Assembly: GCA_031835245.1 (NCBI GenBank)
Contig: JAVKOQ010000037.1
Span: 184,501-248,500, forward strand
From: Balamuthia mandrillaris
Lineage: Eukaryota > Discosea > Longamoebia > Balamuthiidae
Length of the DNA stretch: 64,000 bases
Reading direction: 5' to 3'
Below the pieces are notes generated by a model. The model was not told the origin of the DNA. It searched no databases and was given only the letters and a program-made list of their open reading frames with translations. The position numbers were made by a program, and so were the translations under genes. Below, piece by piece: positions 1 to 19,897 of the stretch (its first letter is position 1; the number at the start of each line of letters is the position of its first letter).

Positions 1-259
1 CGATAAGATTTTCATCCCACGCAGGTTGAGCGAGGTGAAGCATCCTGCACGAGAGATCGACGAGACAAAGATGGGAAGTTCTCCGCTGGTTCACAGCGCA
101 GTGACCGGGCTGCGAAGCGATTTGAGCGGTATCAACGACACTCCAGAGTTGTTGTACAGAGCAGAACTTGAACGACGAACGGAAGAAGAAAGTGATGGCG
201 ACGACGATGGAGATGAGGAAGAAAGCGAAGATGATGAGGGGGAGGAGCTAGATGAGTGA
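1..259 (+). CDS. 3' end of an unidentified acidic-tailed protein (partial)
   Basis: An open frame enters from the left edge and ends with TGA at 257-259. It gives about 85 residues. The last ~30 are almost all Glu and Asp with a few Ser, and before them is a polar stretch with GINDTPELLYRAELERR. The frame is open from base 2, but an AG at 23-24 could be a splice acceptor, so the exon may start there. I do not recognise the family. The acidic tail would suit a nuclear or chaperone-type protein, which is only inference. The metallo-beta-lactamase gene on the other strand converges on it, with its stop at 344. Confidence 0.5.
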   Translation, partial: DKIFIPRRLSEVKHPAREIDETKMGSSPLVHSAVTGLRSDLSGINDTPELLYRAELERRTEEESDGDDDGDEEESEDDEGEELDE

Positions 260-343
260 CATCGTTTCCATTCTTTCTCCTCTCTTTTTTGTTCATTTTT
301 GTAAACTTTATCTTCGTTCTTTCTCTTTGTTAAAAAGTTCAAA

Positions 344-1929
344 CTACATGGCAATGCGAAACCGAAGACCATCGTAAGCAAAAGAGACGTCCAGGCCTTC
401 ACTCTCTTTTAGAGTTTGCATCTCAGCCTCGTGCTGGTCGTATTCTATGTCGTGGTTCATTCCCACAAAGTAGGTCTTCTTGGGACGAAGGCGACGTACC
501 TCCTCCAAGCTTTCTTTAACAGTGAGATGAGAGTTGAAGCCTTCTCCTGGGCTTATCGCATCCAACACGAGTACATCCAGGCCTTCCTGTTTTTTGGGGA
601 AGTTGGTTGGCGAAGGAAGACAACGCACTCGAACAGACGAAGAAAGAGGAATGATAGAAGAAGAAATGAAGAACGAAAGAATGAACGAGACAGAAGAGAC
701 ACGAACCAACAAGGAGGCAGCAGACTCAGGAATGGCAGAACAATCCGATATGTAGGCGATGTTGCCAAACCGAAAGCCAAGGCAGGTGTAGGGCTGCCCT
801 TTGGCCGTTCCATGATGCACCTCAATGGGCATCACGCTCAACCCTCCTCCAACCTCAAAGGCTGTGTTTGGTTGTATCACATTGAAGGTCAGTGAGGCAA
901 CATATCCTGATCCAGTTGCCTGTGTGTTTTGAAGAGCAAATGAGGAATAGGAAGGGAAGGAGCAGAAGCAGGAGGAAAGAGGAAAGAGGAAAGAGAAGAG
1001 GAAGAGGAAGAGGGAAGAGCTTACTTTGCGAGAATCAACAAGGTAGGGAAATACGCGTGAGAGAGCATCGAGATCACGTTCTACCAAATAAATCGGGAGA
1101 TTGCTCTAAGAGAAAGAAAGAGAATAAGAACAGACTATCAAGAAGAACAGCAACAAAGAAAGAAGAAGAAAGAACAAGAAGAGCAAGAAAGAATAAGCAC
1201 AAGAAGAACAAAAAAGAGAAGCAGAGAAGAGAACAGAGCACGCAGCAGAGAATGAAGAATGAATTGCACATGTAAACATGAAGAAGAAAGAAGACAAAGA
1301 AGAAAAGAAGACAAAGAGGACGCTATGAACAAGAAGAGCATAACGAGAGTCGAGAAAGGAGAGGAGAGAAAGAGAAAAAGCAAGGTAAAGAAGAGGCAGA
1401 GCCAAAAAAAAAAAACGAACGGTATGGCGGGTCCATTCGCGCAAGTCATCGAGCCCCAACGTGGCATCAGCATGGTCGTGCGTGAGCAGCACGGCATCCA
1501 ACGACTTCACCTTATACTTTATCATCCATCGCAGCGACGCTTCTCTAACGATAAATAAATAATTAAAATTTGTTTTCATCAAAAAATAAAAATAAATACC
1601 AACCGAAAGGACTTTCCGCAGTCGATCAAAACGTTGTACACTTTGCTTCTCTTCGCTGTGATACCGTCGCTTCTTCCTCCTTCTTCCTCTGCTTCTTCCG
1701 GCAAGAAGCTTCTGAAGCGAAACAACAGGCTGGTGTTGAGGCGCCTGTTCTTGCTGTCCGGGTTCTCGTGGGCATCGTCGCAAACGCGGCAGGTTCGAGG
1801 CTCGGCCAACAAGCAGGACGGCCGCGGCACCATCCCCGAAGAGCCCGTCCCCATGAAGACCACCTCCCACTCGTTCTCGTGGAGCTCATCCTCACGGCGG
1901 CGATCTGCTTCTTCTTTGTTGTTTTCCAT
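344..1929 (-). CDS. Metallo-beta-lactamase fold hydrolase, PhnP-like
   Basis: A five-exon gene model: 1604-1929, 1421-1544, 1025-1105, 707-919 and 344-586. All junctions keep frame. The protein begins MENNKEEAD and soon shows [15 protein letters not shown], the strand and glycine turn that open this fold. It then shows [12 protein letters not shown] and the metal-binding motif LLTHDHADA (HxHxD type). Later segments include [11 protein letters not shown] and [12 protein letters not shown], a metal-ligand Asp region, and a His in [11 protein letters not shown] near the C-terminus. Established: proteins of this type (PhnP-like, eukaryotic relatives uncharacterised) are metal-dependent phosphodiesterases or related hydrolases in the cytosol. 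The substrate here is unknown. Introns are pyrimidine-rich on the sense strand. Two donors read GTTCGT, a form repeated in other genes of the window. Confidence 0.85.
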
Positions 1930-2126
1930 TTTTTTACAAACTTTCTGAAATTTTCGACAATTTTCCTTTTTTACAACAAAATTTCAGAGAAAATGAAAAC
2001 TTCAGCGAAACTTGACAATAGAATTGAAAAATTAGGATTATTGATAAAAATCAGAGAATTTCGAATTATTGTTGCTAAAGAAATATTTTTTTTTGGAATG
2101 CAAAGCATGATTGTAATGCGAAGGAG

Positions 2127-11932
<9,806 letters not shown>

Positions 11933-12419
11933 CCTTGTTTTTTTCGATTCAACAAGGGTCCACAACTACACAATAGAGAGAAGAAAAAAGAGAGAGACGA
12001 GAGAATGCACAGGAGACGCGCTACAAACTTTGTAGAGACGACCCCACTATGGAAAAAAAAATTTCATTTTGTAGTCCTAAAATTTTTTCTGCGAAAAAAA
12101 TACTGCCTCACTCGAGGGTTTGCTGGCAATCATTTTACTAGATGATGTCATCTCCGTTAGATCATTCGATCTAGAACCACCAATCAAAAATCAAAAATCT
12201 CCGTGCCTATGTCGACAAAAATAGTGACGTAAGCGAATGTTAAAAAGGTGATTTTGTCGACAATGGAAAACTCGAAAAAGTGTAAACCGAAAAACGAAGA
12301 AGAAGTAGCAAGAGCCTTTTTTTTGTAGCGGAAGGGAGCTCCTCAGCAGAGAGAAGCAGCGGGGTGGTGGTAGTGCTGATTTTTAACCAAATCCTCGGTC
12401 AGGGAGCGAAAGAGACAAG
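11933..12419. other. Divergent intergenic region, large protein / SERINC
   Basis: The region holds no gene. It is AT-rich, with A and T runs at 12046-12110. It carries two exact TGTCGACA palindromes (12210 and 12255) between two genes transcribed away from each other, so it probably contains both promoters. Confidence 0.5.
12210..12262. promoter_or_regulatory. Two TGTCGACA palindromes upstream of SERINC
   Basis: Exact TGTCGACA at 12210-12217 and 12255-12262, each followed by A-rich sequence. They lie 158-210 bp before the SERINC ATG. The same octamer recurs in other promoter gaps of the window. A role as a transcription-factor site is inference. Confidence 0.45.
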
Positions 12420-14539
12420 ATGGGTTGTTTGTTGAGTTGTTTGGCGTGCCAAGCCGTGTCTTGTTGCACGGGCATGGCGTGCAACTGCTGCGGCAAGGCC
12501 CTGGCCTGCAACAAGGCCATCGCCACGCGCATCATGTACGTGGTGTTCTTCTTCCTGGCCGCCATTGCGTCCTTCATCCTCAAGACGTGGTCTTACAAGA
12601 TCCTTACCTTTGTTCCTGGTTTGTTTGTCCTATTTTTTTTTATTAAAAACTCATTGTTTTCCCCCTTTTAATCGATATTCTTAAACAGAATTGGATAATA
12701 CGTGCAAGAACGACGACCACTTGTGTATAGGCACGCTCTCCGCGGCTCGCGTGGCATTTGCCATGTGCCTCTTCCACGGCGTGATGGCCCTGCTGATGAT
12801 CCGTGTGAGCAGCAGCAAGGACTTTAGGGCTCAGATCCAGGACGGCTGGTGGGTCCCTAAGCTGTTGCTCATTGTGGCTGTTACCGTTGCCTCCTTCTTC
12901 ATTCCCAACGAGTTCTTCATTGGCTTCAGTTACGACCTTTCTTCTTCTTCGTCAGCATTTTGTTCTTGTGCTTCCTTGTTCTTCTTCTTCGTCTTGTTCT
13001 TGTTCTTCTTCCTCTTCTTCTTCTGCTTCTTCTTCTTGTTCATCTTCCTCTTCTTGTTCTTCTTCTTGTTCTTCTTCTTCTTCTTCTTGTTCTTCTTCTT
13101 TTTCTTCTTCTTGGTTACCTCTGCTTTCTGCATTCTTCTTTCGTTTGTCTCGTTCTATTTATTATTAACAAAGTTTATTTTCATAGGTTGGGTATCTGTC
13201 TTTGGCGCTGGGGTCTTTATTATCATTCAGTTGATGCTCCTCATTGAGTTCGCCTATTCTTGGTTAGTGCTCACCTCAGCTTTTTCTGTTCCTTTTTGTT
13301 GATACTATTTTACTTTCTTTTCTGCTTCGTTCACTTCTGCTCACTTGGGTTTTGTATTGAAGGGCCGAGTCTTGGTTGCAGAAATACGAAGAAAACGAGA
13401 GCAAATTGTGGTTCGCGCTGCTGCTCATCGCCACCATCGTTCTCTACGTTCTCGCTTTGGCATTGACTATCTTGATTTACATATCCTTATTTACTTCATC
13501 CAACTTATACCAAGATTGCCGTTTTGGTTTTCTTCTTCGTTTCTCGTTCCCCCGCTTATTCTACTTTCCATTTTTTCTTCTCCGTAAACTTGACACTTTT
13601 TCCCTTAACTCTCTCCTTACGTCTTCTTCTATAAGGGATCTGAATGTTGGATGAACGCTGTTTTCCCAACCCTCAACGTTCTCATCTGTTTGGTCTACTC
13701 CGGTCTTTCCGTTCACCCTAAGGTTCTTTATTTTGCTTTTTAATTTCCTTTCACGTTATTCTCATAGGCTGGCTTTTAAATAAAGGTACAAGATGCTCAT
13801 CCCAGCCGCGGAACTGGCCTTCTTCAATCTGGCGTTGTGGCTTTGTATTCCACCTACCTCATCTGGAGCGCTGTTTCCAGGTTCCGTTCTTTTCTTCGCT
13901 TCTTTCTTCCTTTTGTTTTCTTTCTAACTTTTTGATCTCGTTACAGCGAACCAACTGACGATTCCTTCCAATGCAATCCTCTGGACAACAGCAAGGGCTC
14001 CCTCTCCACCGTCTTTATGGGCGCCGCCTTCACCATCATCGCCGTCTGCTTCAGCACCGTTCGCACCGCTTCCAAAGGAGATGACTTGTTCCAATCTTCC
14101 TCCTCCTCCTCTTCCACTGCTGCCATTAATGATGAGGAGAAAGCAGATGAAGGAAAAGCTTTGCTCTCCTCTGTTGAACATGAGGAAGCCGAGGATGACG
14201 ATACAGATGATGCCGTGGAGGAGAAAGTGGGCTATAACTTTAGTTTCTTCCACTTGACCTTCTTGTTGGGCTCCATGTTTGTGTTCATGTTGATCACCGA
14301 TTGGCAAATCATCAGCGGTACCGGCAATGACAAGTACGTTTTTATTTCTGTCTTTCTTTTGTTCTTTCATCCTTTCTCTCTCTCTCTCTCTCTCGTTGTA
14401 ACACAATATAAACAGGTTCAAAGTGGATCATGGCTTTGTTGCGGTGTGGGTGAAGATTGTGACCAGCTGGCTCGTGGCTCTGCTGTACGCATGGACTCTC
14501 GTCGCTCCCGCCCTTCTCCCTGGTCGTGAGTGGAGTTAA
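12420..14539 (+). CDS. SERINC: SERINC / TDE1 family membrane protein
   Basis: Eight exons: 12420-12618, 12689-12928, 13187-13262, 13363-13490, 13621-13722, 13786-13880, 13947-14333 and 14416-14539. The N-terminus [20 protein letters not shown] is Cys-rich, as in all SERINCs. About ten hydrophobic segments follow, and the family blocks [20 protein letters not shown] and [16 protein letters not shown] are present. The C-terminus is LLPGREWS. A Ser/Glu/Asp-rich cytoplasmic loop lies near 14090-14220. Established: SERINCs are multi-pass proteins of ER, Golgi and plasma membrane. They have been linked to serine incorporation into lipids and to lipid scrambling. Intron 4 has no usable in-phase GT site. 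It is instead a U12-type AT-AC intron (see the separate entry). Intron 2 is packed with TTC repeats. Confidence 0.93.
12935..13135. repeat. TTC/TTCTTG repeat in SERINC intron 2
   Basis: Mixed TTC, TTG and CTC triplets fill most of intron 2 of SERINC, pyrimidine-rich on the sense strand. Confidence 0.85.
13491..13620 (+). other. U12-type AT-AC intron in SERINC
   Basis: The 130-nt intron starts ATATCCTTAT, matching the U12 5' splice consensus RTATCCTTT. It carries TTCCCTTAAC ending near 13608, matching the U12 branch consensus TTCCTTAAC. It ends in AC 12 nt later. Removing it joins ATT TAC to GTC TTC TTC TAT in frame and rebuilds the conserved SERINC stretch [17 protein letters not shown] alternative in the right phase would delete part of the membrane segment. 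Confidence 0.85.
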
Positions 14540-14675
14540 AACAGCAAGTATTTCCTCTTCTTTGTTTCTTTTTTTGTACACACACACAACCACTTTCTTT
14601 CCTTTCTTTTAAAACAGATAACAAAGAAGATGAATGCAACATTTTGCTCTTCTGTTCCTTTTCTCTCTCGCTCCT

Positions 14676-15924
14676 TCACGAAAGCAACCGGTCCACAAGA
14701 AGGTCATGAAACGCGTTCAAATCCTTCCACGAGGTTGCGGCGAGGACGTCCGCCCCTTCCTCTTCCTTGCCGTCCTTCAGGACGATCGTCCTCCCCACCG
14801 CGTCCACCTTGAGCCGCAACCGCTCCACCGCCAACAGCGCGGCGGAGAAGGCCAGGTAAACCGCCACGCAATCGAATAACGTCGACGACTTGGCCAGGAC
14901 CCGTTGGGAGCCTTGGCTGCTCTCCTCGTTCACCAGGGGTTGCGCGTCGTCCGGCAGGGGTGCAACGCTCCGCCACAAAGGTTTGGCTCGGACCATGCCA
15001 GGCATGCCGAGCGCCCAGGCGTGGCTGCACTCCATCAGGGCCTGGCATAGCGGGCTGGTGGGGGCCTTGGCTCGAAGGAGGGCATAGCGCTCTTCGTTCA
15101 GTTGAGCCAAGCCACATGTGTCCTTTGTTGTTGTATTGTTTGGTTGCACGAGTTAGTGGCTGCGTTTACAGGTTTCTCTTTCGCTCTTGCTCTTTGTTGT
15201 GGTTGTTTGTGTGCCAACGTACCAAAGGGGTAATAAGAAGGGGTTTTCGCCAGGCGGCTCCAAGGACAAGCTTGGCCGCCTCCACGTCCTGCGCCACGTT
15301 GTACTCCAGCCTCTGCGGCCTGGCAATGGAGCCCAACATGCCGACAAGGCGGAACTTTTGTGCCACCAGGGGGTTTCTCCTCAGAGCTGCCGCCACGTTC
15401 GACAAAGGAGCCAGAGCAAGCAATGTCAACCCTCCATCCCTACCTTCCTCGTCTTCACTCTCGCCCGCTTCTTGTGGTTCAGCCAAAGGAGAGGTGACGG
15501 CAGGATAGGAAGCGGCCAAGTGGAGGAGCGCTTGAATGCCGTCTTGGTGGACCTTGCCGGGACCGTAGCCGCTGAGGTCAAAGTCCTTGGCCCAGAGGTC
15601 ATAATGACTGCCAGGCCCGGCCTTCATAAAGGCAGAGGAGGAGGAGCCAGCGGCAGAGGAAGGGCCAATGCCAATGTCTATGTCGCTGCGGCCAGCGAGG
15701 GTGAGAAACTTGGCAAGGATCTGGGCTCGTTTCCTGGTGTCTCCGTTGGAGGTGAGGATCAGCTTGGGGGAGAGCTCGGGGGAGCGGAGGAGCAAGGCGA
15801 TGGCCCAGGTGTCATCGATGTCATCCCCAATGTCGGTGTCCACCACGATGGGAATGGGCTCCCTCGGTTTCGTTGCATGCGGGCGCTCTTGCGCGGTAGC
15901 AGTGGCAGGCACAGCTTCATTCAT
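14676..15924 (-). CDS. Inosine-uridine-type nucleoside hydrolase
   Basis: Two exons: 15223-15924 and 14676-15122. The ATG at 15924 is chosen because the open frame upstream has no Met before it. A second Met follows soon after. The N-terminal motif IPIVVDTDIGDDIDDTWAI contains the DxDxxxDD calcium-binding signature of the IUNH family. The family's mid-protein block is represented by LTLLALAPLSNVAAALRR, with LVGMLGS after it. The C-terminal part has AHAWALG-type helices and DAVGRTIVL. Established: these enzymes hydrolyse the N-glycosidic bond of nucleosides using a Ca2+ bound by the Asp cluster. Base preference cannot be read from the sequence. The single intron (15123-15222) is in phase 0. 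Confidence 0.88.
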
Positions 15925-16396
15925 TCTTGTGCGTGTGTAGGAATCGACTTGTATCGCACACGGCACAGGCCTGTGGGCATCTTTGTTTTGGTGAGGCTCT
16001 TCTTGTTTCCCTTTTTCACCGCAGATAGTATTTTTTCTGTTCACGCCTTGTCTTGCACAACGGTCTGTCCTGTGATCATGCACAAGAACGTCCAAAATTT
16101 ACGCTGAAGGGACCATCAAACCCCAACTGGCACCTTTCACCAACTACTTCATACCGGTTCATTCGTCAAGAATTATTGGTAATGGTCGACGAAAAGTCGA
16201 CACAAATCGCGCATTCTGTCGACCAAAAAAATAGTTCAAATTATCTCCAATAATTCAGAATGATTTTGGATAGTTTTGAATTATTAGCAACTATTGAGAG
16301 AATTTTGGCGTATTATTTGCGTATTTCACAGCACGGAAGAAAAAAGCAAAGCAAAGAAAGAAAGAGTAGCAGAGAACAAAATCCCTGATTCGAGTC
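15925..16396. other. Divergent intergenic region, nucleoside hydrolase / ETF-beta
   Basis: Between two divergent genes. The right half is AT-rich and holds three GTCGAC cores. I see no RNA gene or further coding potential. Confidence 0.45.
16185..16224. promoter_or_regulatory. Cluster of three GTCGAC cores upstream of ETF-beta
   Basis: GTCGAC cores at 16185-16190 and 16196-16201, and TGTCGACC at 16217-16224. They sit 170-210 bp before the ETF-beta ATG, a position similar to the palindromes upstream of SERINC. Confidence 0.4.
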
Positions 16397-17585
16397 ATGT
16401 CTGGCAAGAACAAGGTGTTGGTGGGGGTGAAGCGTTGCGTCGACTATGCAGTAAAGGTGCGCGTGAAGCCGAATGAAACCGGCGTGGTCACCCAAAATGT
16501 GAAGATGAGCATGAACCCTTTTGACGAGCTAGCCATCACGGAGGCCGTCCTGCAGAAGAAGAAGAACGTGTTTGATGAGATCATTGCCGTCTCTGTGGGG
16601 CCTAAGGAGTGCCAGGAGACCATACGCAGAGGCTTGGCCATGGGCGCCGATCGTGGCATACACATTGAGGTATAAATCCTATTTCTTTTGCCCTTTCTTG
16701 TTCTCTCCTTCTCTCCCTCTCTCTTGCTCTCTCTCTTGCTCTCTTGCTCTCGCTCTCTGCCCTGAAAGTTATCTATCTTGGTTCTCCTTTCGTTACCCTA
16801 TTTGCTCAACTCTCCTGTGACCGAGACCCGTTACACTCTTGTCTTTACTTCAGCCTCTCTTCTCTGCTTCTCTTTCTCTCTTCCTTGGCTTCTTCTGTCC
16901 TCTCCACTATTTCATCTCCATAATGTCCTCCCTTTGCTCTGGCCGCTCTCTTGTCCTCTCTCTCTCACTCCTCACTCTCTCTGCTTCTCTCCTCATCTGA
17001 TCGCCTTCTCTCTATCTCTCCCCCTCCCTCCCTCCCTCCCTGCTTCTCTCTCGTTCTGTTCTCCTTATTCTTCTCGTTCACGAACAGGTGGAGGATGAGG
17101 ATGTAGAGCCCTTAGCAGTAGCTAAAATCTTCAGGGCCCTGGCTGAGAAGGAGCAGCCCCTCATGGTGATCCTTGGCAAGCAAGCCATCGACAACGACGC
17201 CAACCAAACCGGACAGATGTTGGCCGGGCTCCTGGGATGGCCTCAAGGCACCCACGCCGAGACCGTCACCGTGGCGGATGACAAGCAGTCGGTGGAAGTG
17301 CGACGCGAGGTGGACGCCGGCTTGGAGACCGTCCGTCTGAAGCTGCCCGCCGTCATCACGGCCGACCTAAGGCTCAACGAACCGCTCTTTGCCAAGCTGC
17401 CGGAAATCATGAAGGCCAAGAAGAAGCCCATCGAGCAGCTGACGCCAAAGGACTTGGGTGTGGACGTTCAGCCGCGCCTCAAGACGTTGAAGGTGCAGGA
17501 GCCGCCGGCGAGGCAAGGAGGAAGGCTTGTGGCGGATGTGGACGAGCTCATTGCTGCCATCAAGAAGGAAGGCGTCATTCAGTAA
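16397..17585 (+). CDS. ETFB: Electron transfer flavoprotein subunit beta
   Basis: Two exons: 16397-16669 and 17088-17585, 256 residues, the normal size for ETF-beta. It starts [20 protein letters not shown], typical of the family. It continues with [18 protein letters not shown] and [20 protein letters not shown]. It includes the nucleotide-binding Gly-rich region [19 protein letters not shown]. It also has the family signature [20 protein letters not shown] with [10 protein letters not shown]. Established: ETF is a mitochondrial matrix heterodimer that passes electrons from acyl-CoA dehydrogenases to ETF-ubiquinone oxidoreductase. The beta subunit binds AMP. The intron of about 420 nt is CT-rich on the sense strand. 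No clear targeting peptide is visible, which is usual for ETF-beta. Confidence 0.95.
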
Positions 17586-18087
17586 AGATGATTTTCGTTT
17601 CCTTCTTTTCAGCACATTCCTCTTCTTTCTTTTTCTGTTTGCTCTTGCTCTCTGCTCTGTTCTCTCCTCTCTCTGCTCTCTGCCCTCTCTGCTCTGTTCT
17701 CTCCTCTCTCCTATCCTCTCTCCTATCCTCTCTCATATCCTTTCTCCTCTCCTTTCTCCTCTCCTCTCTCCTATCCTTTTGTCGACAAAAATGGAACGTG
17801 ACGTCCAATCTCGGGTATTTAAAATTCGCCGTCTGTTTCCTTTTTTCAGCGAACCCTTTCGGACAATTACGTCGTTCGTTACCTTTTTCCGCCAACACGA
17901 CCCTTTTCCTGTAATTATGAAGAAAAGTGGGGAACTTTCGCGTGGTTCCGCTTTTTCCGACTTTTCTCAATCCATCTTCTTTTGCTGGCAGCAACGACGT
18001 TGTGTCGTGGCGTGCCATTATAAATACTTTGTTTTTATCGGCGAGAGCTTTTGAGAATCATTTTTCAACCAACAACAAACAACAAAC
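17586..18087. other. Intergenic region, ETF-beta / NBR1-like
   Basis: The left half is CT-rich low-complexity DNA (17640-17780). The right half looks like the promoter of the next gene, with TGTCGACA at 17780 and AT-rich sequence containing TATAAATA at about 18021-18028, some 60 bp before the ATG. I see no gene here. Confidence 0.4.
17780..17787. promoter_or_regulatory. TGTCGACA palindrome upstream of NBR1-like gene
   Basis: An exact octamer about 300 bp before the ATG at 18088. A further core overlaps the start codon itself (ATGTCGACC), though that copy may simply be coding. Confidence 0.4.
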
Positions 18088-19779
18088 ATGTCGACCAACA
18101 ATAACTTGATCGAACTCAAGGTGACTTACAAGGAGGATACCCGCCGCTTCCGCGTCGCCCGGAACCTCTCCTTTGCCGAGTTGCAACAAACCGTTCGCTC
18201 CCTCTTCGAGAGCGCTCTCCCCGCCGTTCCTTCTTCTTCTTCCGATGAGGATGAAGACGGCACTTCTCCTGCTTCCCAATCCGTGGATGACCTCGTTTGG
18301 CTCAAGTACAAAGACGAGGAAGGAGACCTCATCACCATTTCCTCTCAACTCGAGTGGGACTACGCCCTGACCTTTGCTGCCGAGAGAAGAGCCGCCTCTG
18401 CTTCGTCTGCTTTGCCTTTGCTCCACGTGTTCGTCATGGAGAGAGAGGTGGACCTCATGGACAAGGCCAAGCGATGGAGGGACCATCTCTCCCATAAGCT
18501 GCGTCAACAACAGCAACGCTACCGTGAGGACAGGAGAAGAAGAGGTTGCCGACGATTCGGAGGACCGCATCCTCACCCTCACCCATTCTTTTGGGCTGCT
18601 CCGCCTCAACAAACACAAAAAGAAGAAGAAGCGGTGGAAGGAGAGCAACCGTCGCAAGTGCCGCCCCCTCCTCCATTCGTTCCGCCATTCTTCCACCAGT
18701 GGTGGACTCACATGAACAACCACTTCCAACAGTATCAACCGCAACACGAAGAGAAACAAAAGGAAGAAGGAGAGGAGGCATCATCTTCCGCTTCCTCCTC
18801 TGCTCAAGCGGATCCTCAACCCAACAACAATGACCCGTTTGCCGATTTCGTGGGAGGTTTTGCTCCATTCTTGCACGGAAGCAGAGGGGGCAGAAGGTGT
18901 GGCAAAGGTCCTTTCCACCGCATGCTCCACCACGGCGGACTCTCGGTGAAATGGAGCGACAGCCAAAAGGGCTTTTGGGGACAGCCTTCCTTCGCTCTGG
19001 AACAAGCCAACCCCAACCAAACTTTTGTTCGCCGTTGGCGCTTGTGCAACAACGGGCTGAGAGCATGGCCCGTGGGCACCGTGTTGAGAATGGAGGCTGG
19101 AGATGTGTTGACGACCAGTGGAACCACGCACGTTGTGATCAACCCCGAGGAGGAGGTTCCGGTTGGCGATATGGTGGAGGTGGAGACCGAACTGAAGGCG
19201 CCGGGAACGGAAGTGAAAGAAGGAGAGCAGACGTTCTCATCGCTTTGGAGAGTGTACACGGCGGATGGTGTTCGTTTCGGTCGCCCTCTGCAGTTGAACG
19301 TTGTTGTCAAGTCTGTCGAGAGCAACGGTCACGTTGAACAACAACTGAAAGAAACGAAGGAAGACGAAAGGGTCACTGGACTGACGAGCCCTGCTATCTT
19401 TGCCCAGCTACGCCCTGCTCCCACTTCATCTTCTGAACAAGTAAACAAAGAAGCAGAAGAAAAGATGGACGAAACGAAGGAAGAAGCAAAGGTCACTGGA
19501 CTAGCGAGCCCTACAATCTTTGCTCGGCTCCGCCCTCTCCCAACTTCATCTTCCGAACAAGTGACCAACGAAGATGATCAACCAGAGAAGAAAGAAAAGG
19601 AAGAAGCAAGACACCAAGCAAAAGAAGAGCAGCAGCCCGAAATGAGTGAAGAAGACTTGTTGGTGCAACAATTGGTGGAGATGGGATTCCAGGACAAGGA
19701 AAGGAACAGACGGGCTCTTCAGAAGAGAGGCGGCGATATCTCGGCCGCAATCAGCGAGTTGCTTCACGCTTGGTGGTAA
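18088..19779 (+). CDS. NBR1/ILRUN-like protein: PB1, NBR1-FW domain, UBA
   Basis: A single 563-residue exon. Residues ~8-115 form a PB1-like fold beginning IELKVTYKEDTRRFRVAR, with an acidic LKYKDEEGDLITISSQ block. After a Gln/Pro/His-rich linker, residues ~290-405 form the NBR1 immunoglobulin-like (FW) domain, with NQTFVRRWRLCNNGLRAWP and LWRVYTADGVRFG. The C-terminal ~45 residues look like a UBA (LLVQQLVEMGFQD). Established: this architecture occurs in selective-autophagy receptors that bind ubiquitin and Atg8. I see no ZZ zinc finger, which NBR1 itself has. A 40-residue unit repeats in tandem at residues ~422-501. Each unit holds F-A-x-L, which fits the Atg8-interacting LIR pattern. The LIR role is inference. 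ILRUN-like is the main alternative name. Confidence 0.82.
   Translation: MSTNNNLIELKVTYKEDTRRFRVARNLSFAELQQTVRSLFESALPAVPSSSSDEDEDGTSPASQSVDDLVWLKYKDEEGDLITISSQLEWDYALTFAAERRAASASSALPLLHVFVMEREVDLMDKAKRWRDHLSHKLRQQQQRYREDRRRRGCRRFGGPHPHPHPFFWAAPPQQTQKEEEAVEGEQPSQVPPPPPFVPPFFHQWWTHMNNHFQQYQPQHEEKQKEEGEEASSSASSSAQADPQPNNNDPFADFVGGFAPFLHGSRGGRRCGKGPFHRMLHHGGLSVKWSDSQKGFWGQPSFALEQANPNQTFVRRWRLCNNGLRAWPVGTVLRMEAGDVLTTSGTTHVVINPEEEVPVGDMVEVETELKAPGTEVKEGEQTFSSLWRVYTADGVRFGRPLQLNVVVKSVESNGHVEQQLKETKEDERVTGLTSPAIFAQLRPAPTSSSEQVNKEAEEKMDETKEEAKVTGLASPTIFARLRPLPTSSSEQVTNEDDQPEKKEKEEARHQAKEEQQPEMSEEDLLVQQLVEMGFQDKERNRRALQKRGGDISAAISELLHAWW
19351..19590 (+). repeat. Tandem 120-bp coding duplication in NBR1-like gene
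   Basis: Two in-frame 120-bp units, 19351-19470 and 19471-19590. Each encodes ETKE...VTGL(T/A)SP(A/T)IFA(Q/R)LRP.PTSSSEQV. They are similar but not identical, so the duplication is not very recent. Confidence 0.85.
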
Positions 19780-19897
19780 AAACCACAACTACATTCAACA
19801 CACTGTGCATACGACTTGTTTAGTTCTTGTTCATTTTATTTTCAAGCATTCATCAGTTTAAAATACAAAATTAGTTTTTGTTAAATAAAGAATTTTT

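Noticed and set aside
14881-14886. GTCGAC inside coding exons (also 11825, 16440, 34737, 39471, 44610) as promoter elements
   Set aside because: These copies lack the flanking T and A, lie in conserved codons and are far from starts, so I treat them as chance.
17735-17745. ATATCCTTT match to the U12 donor in the CT-rich region after ETF-beta
   Set aside because: It lies beyond the stop codon in low-complexity DNA, where such matches arise by chance.
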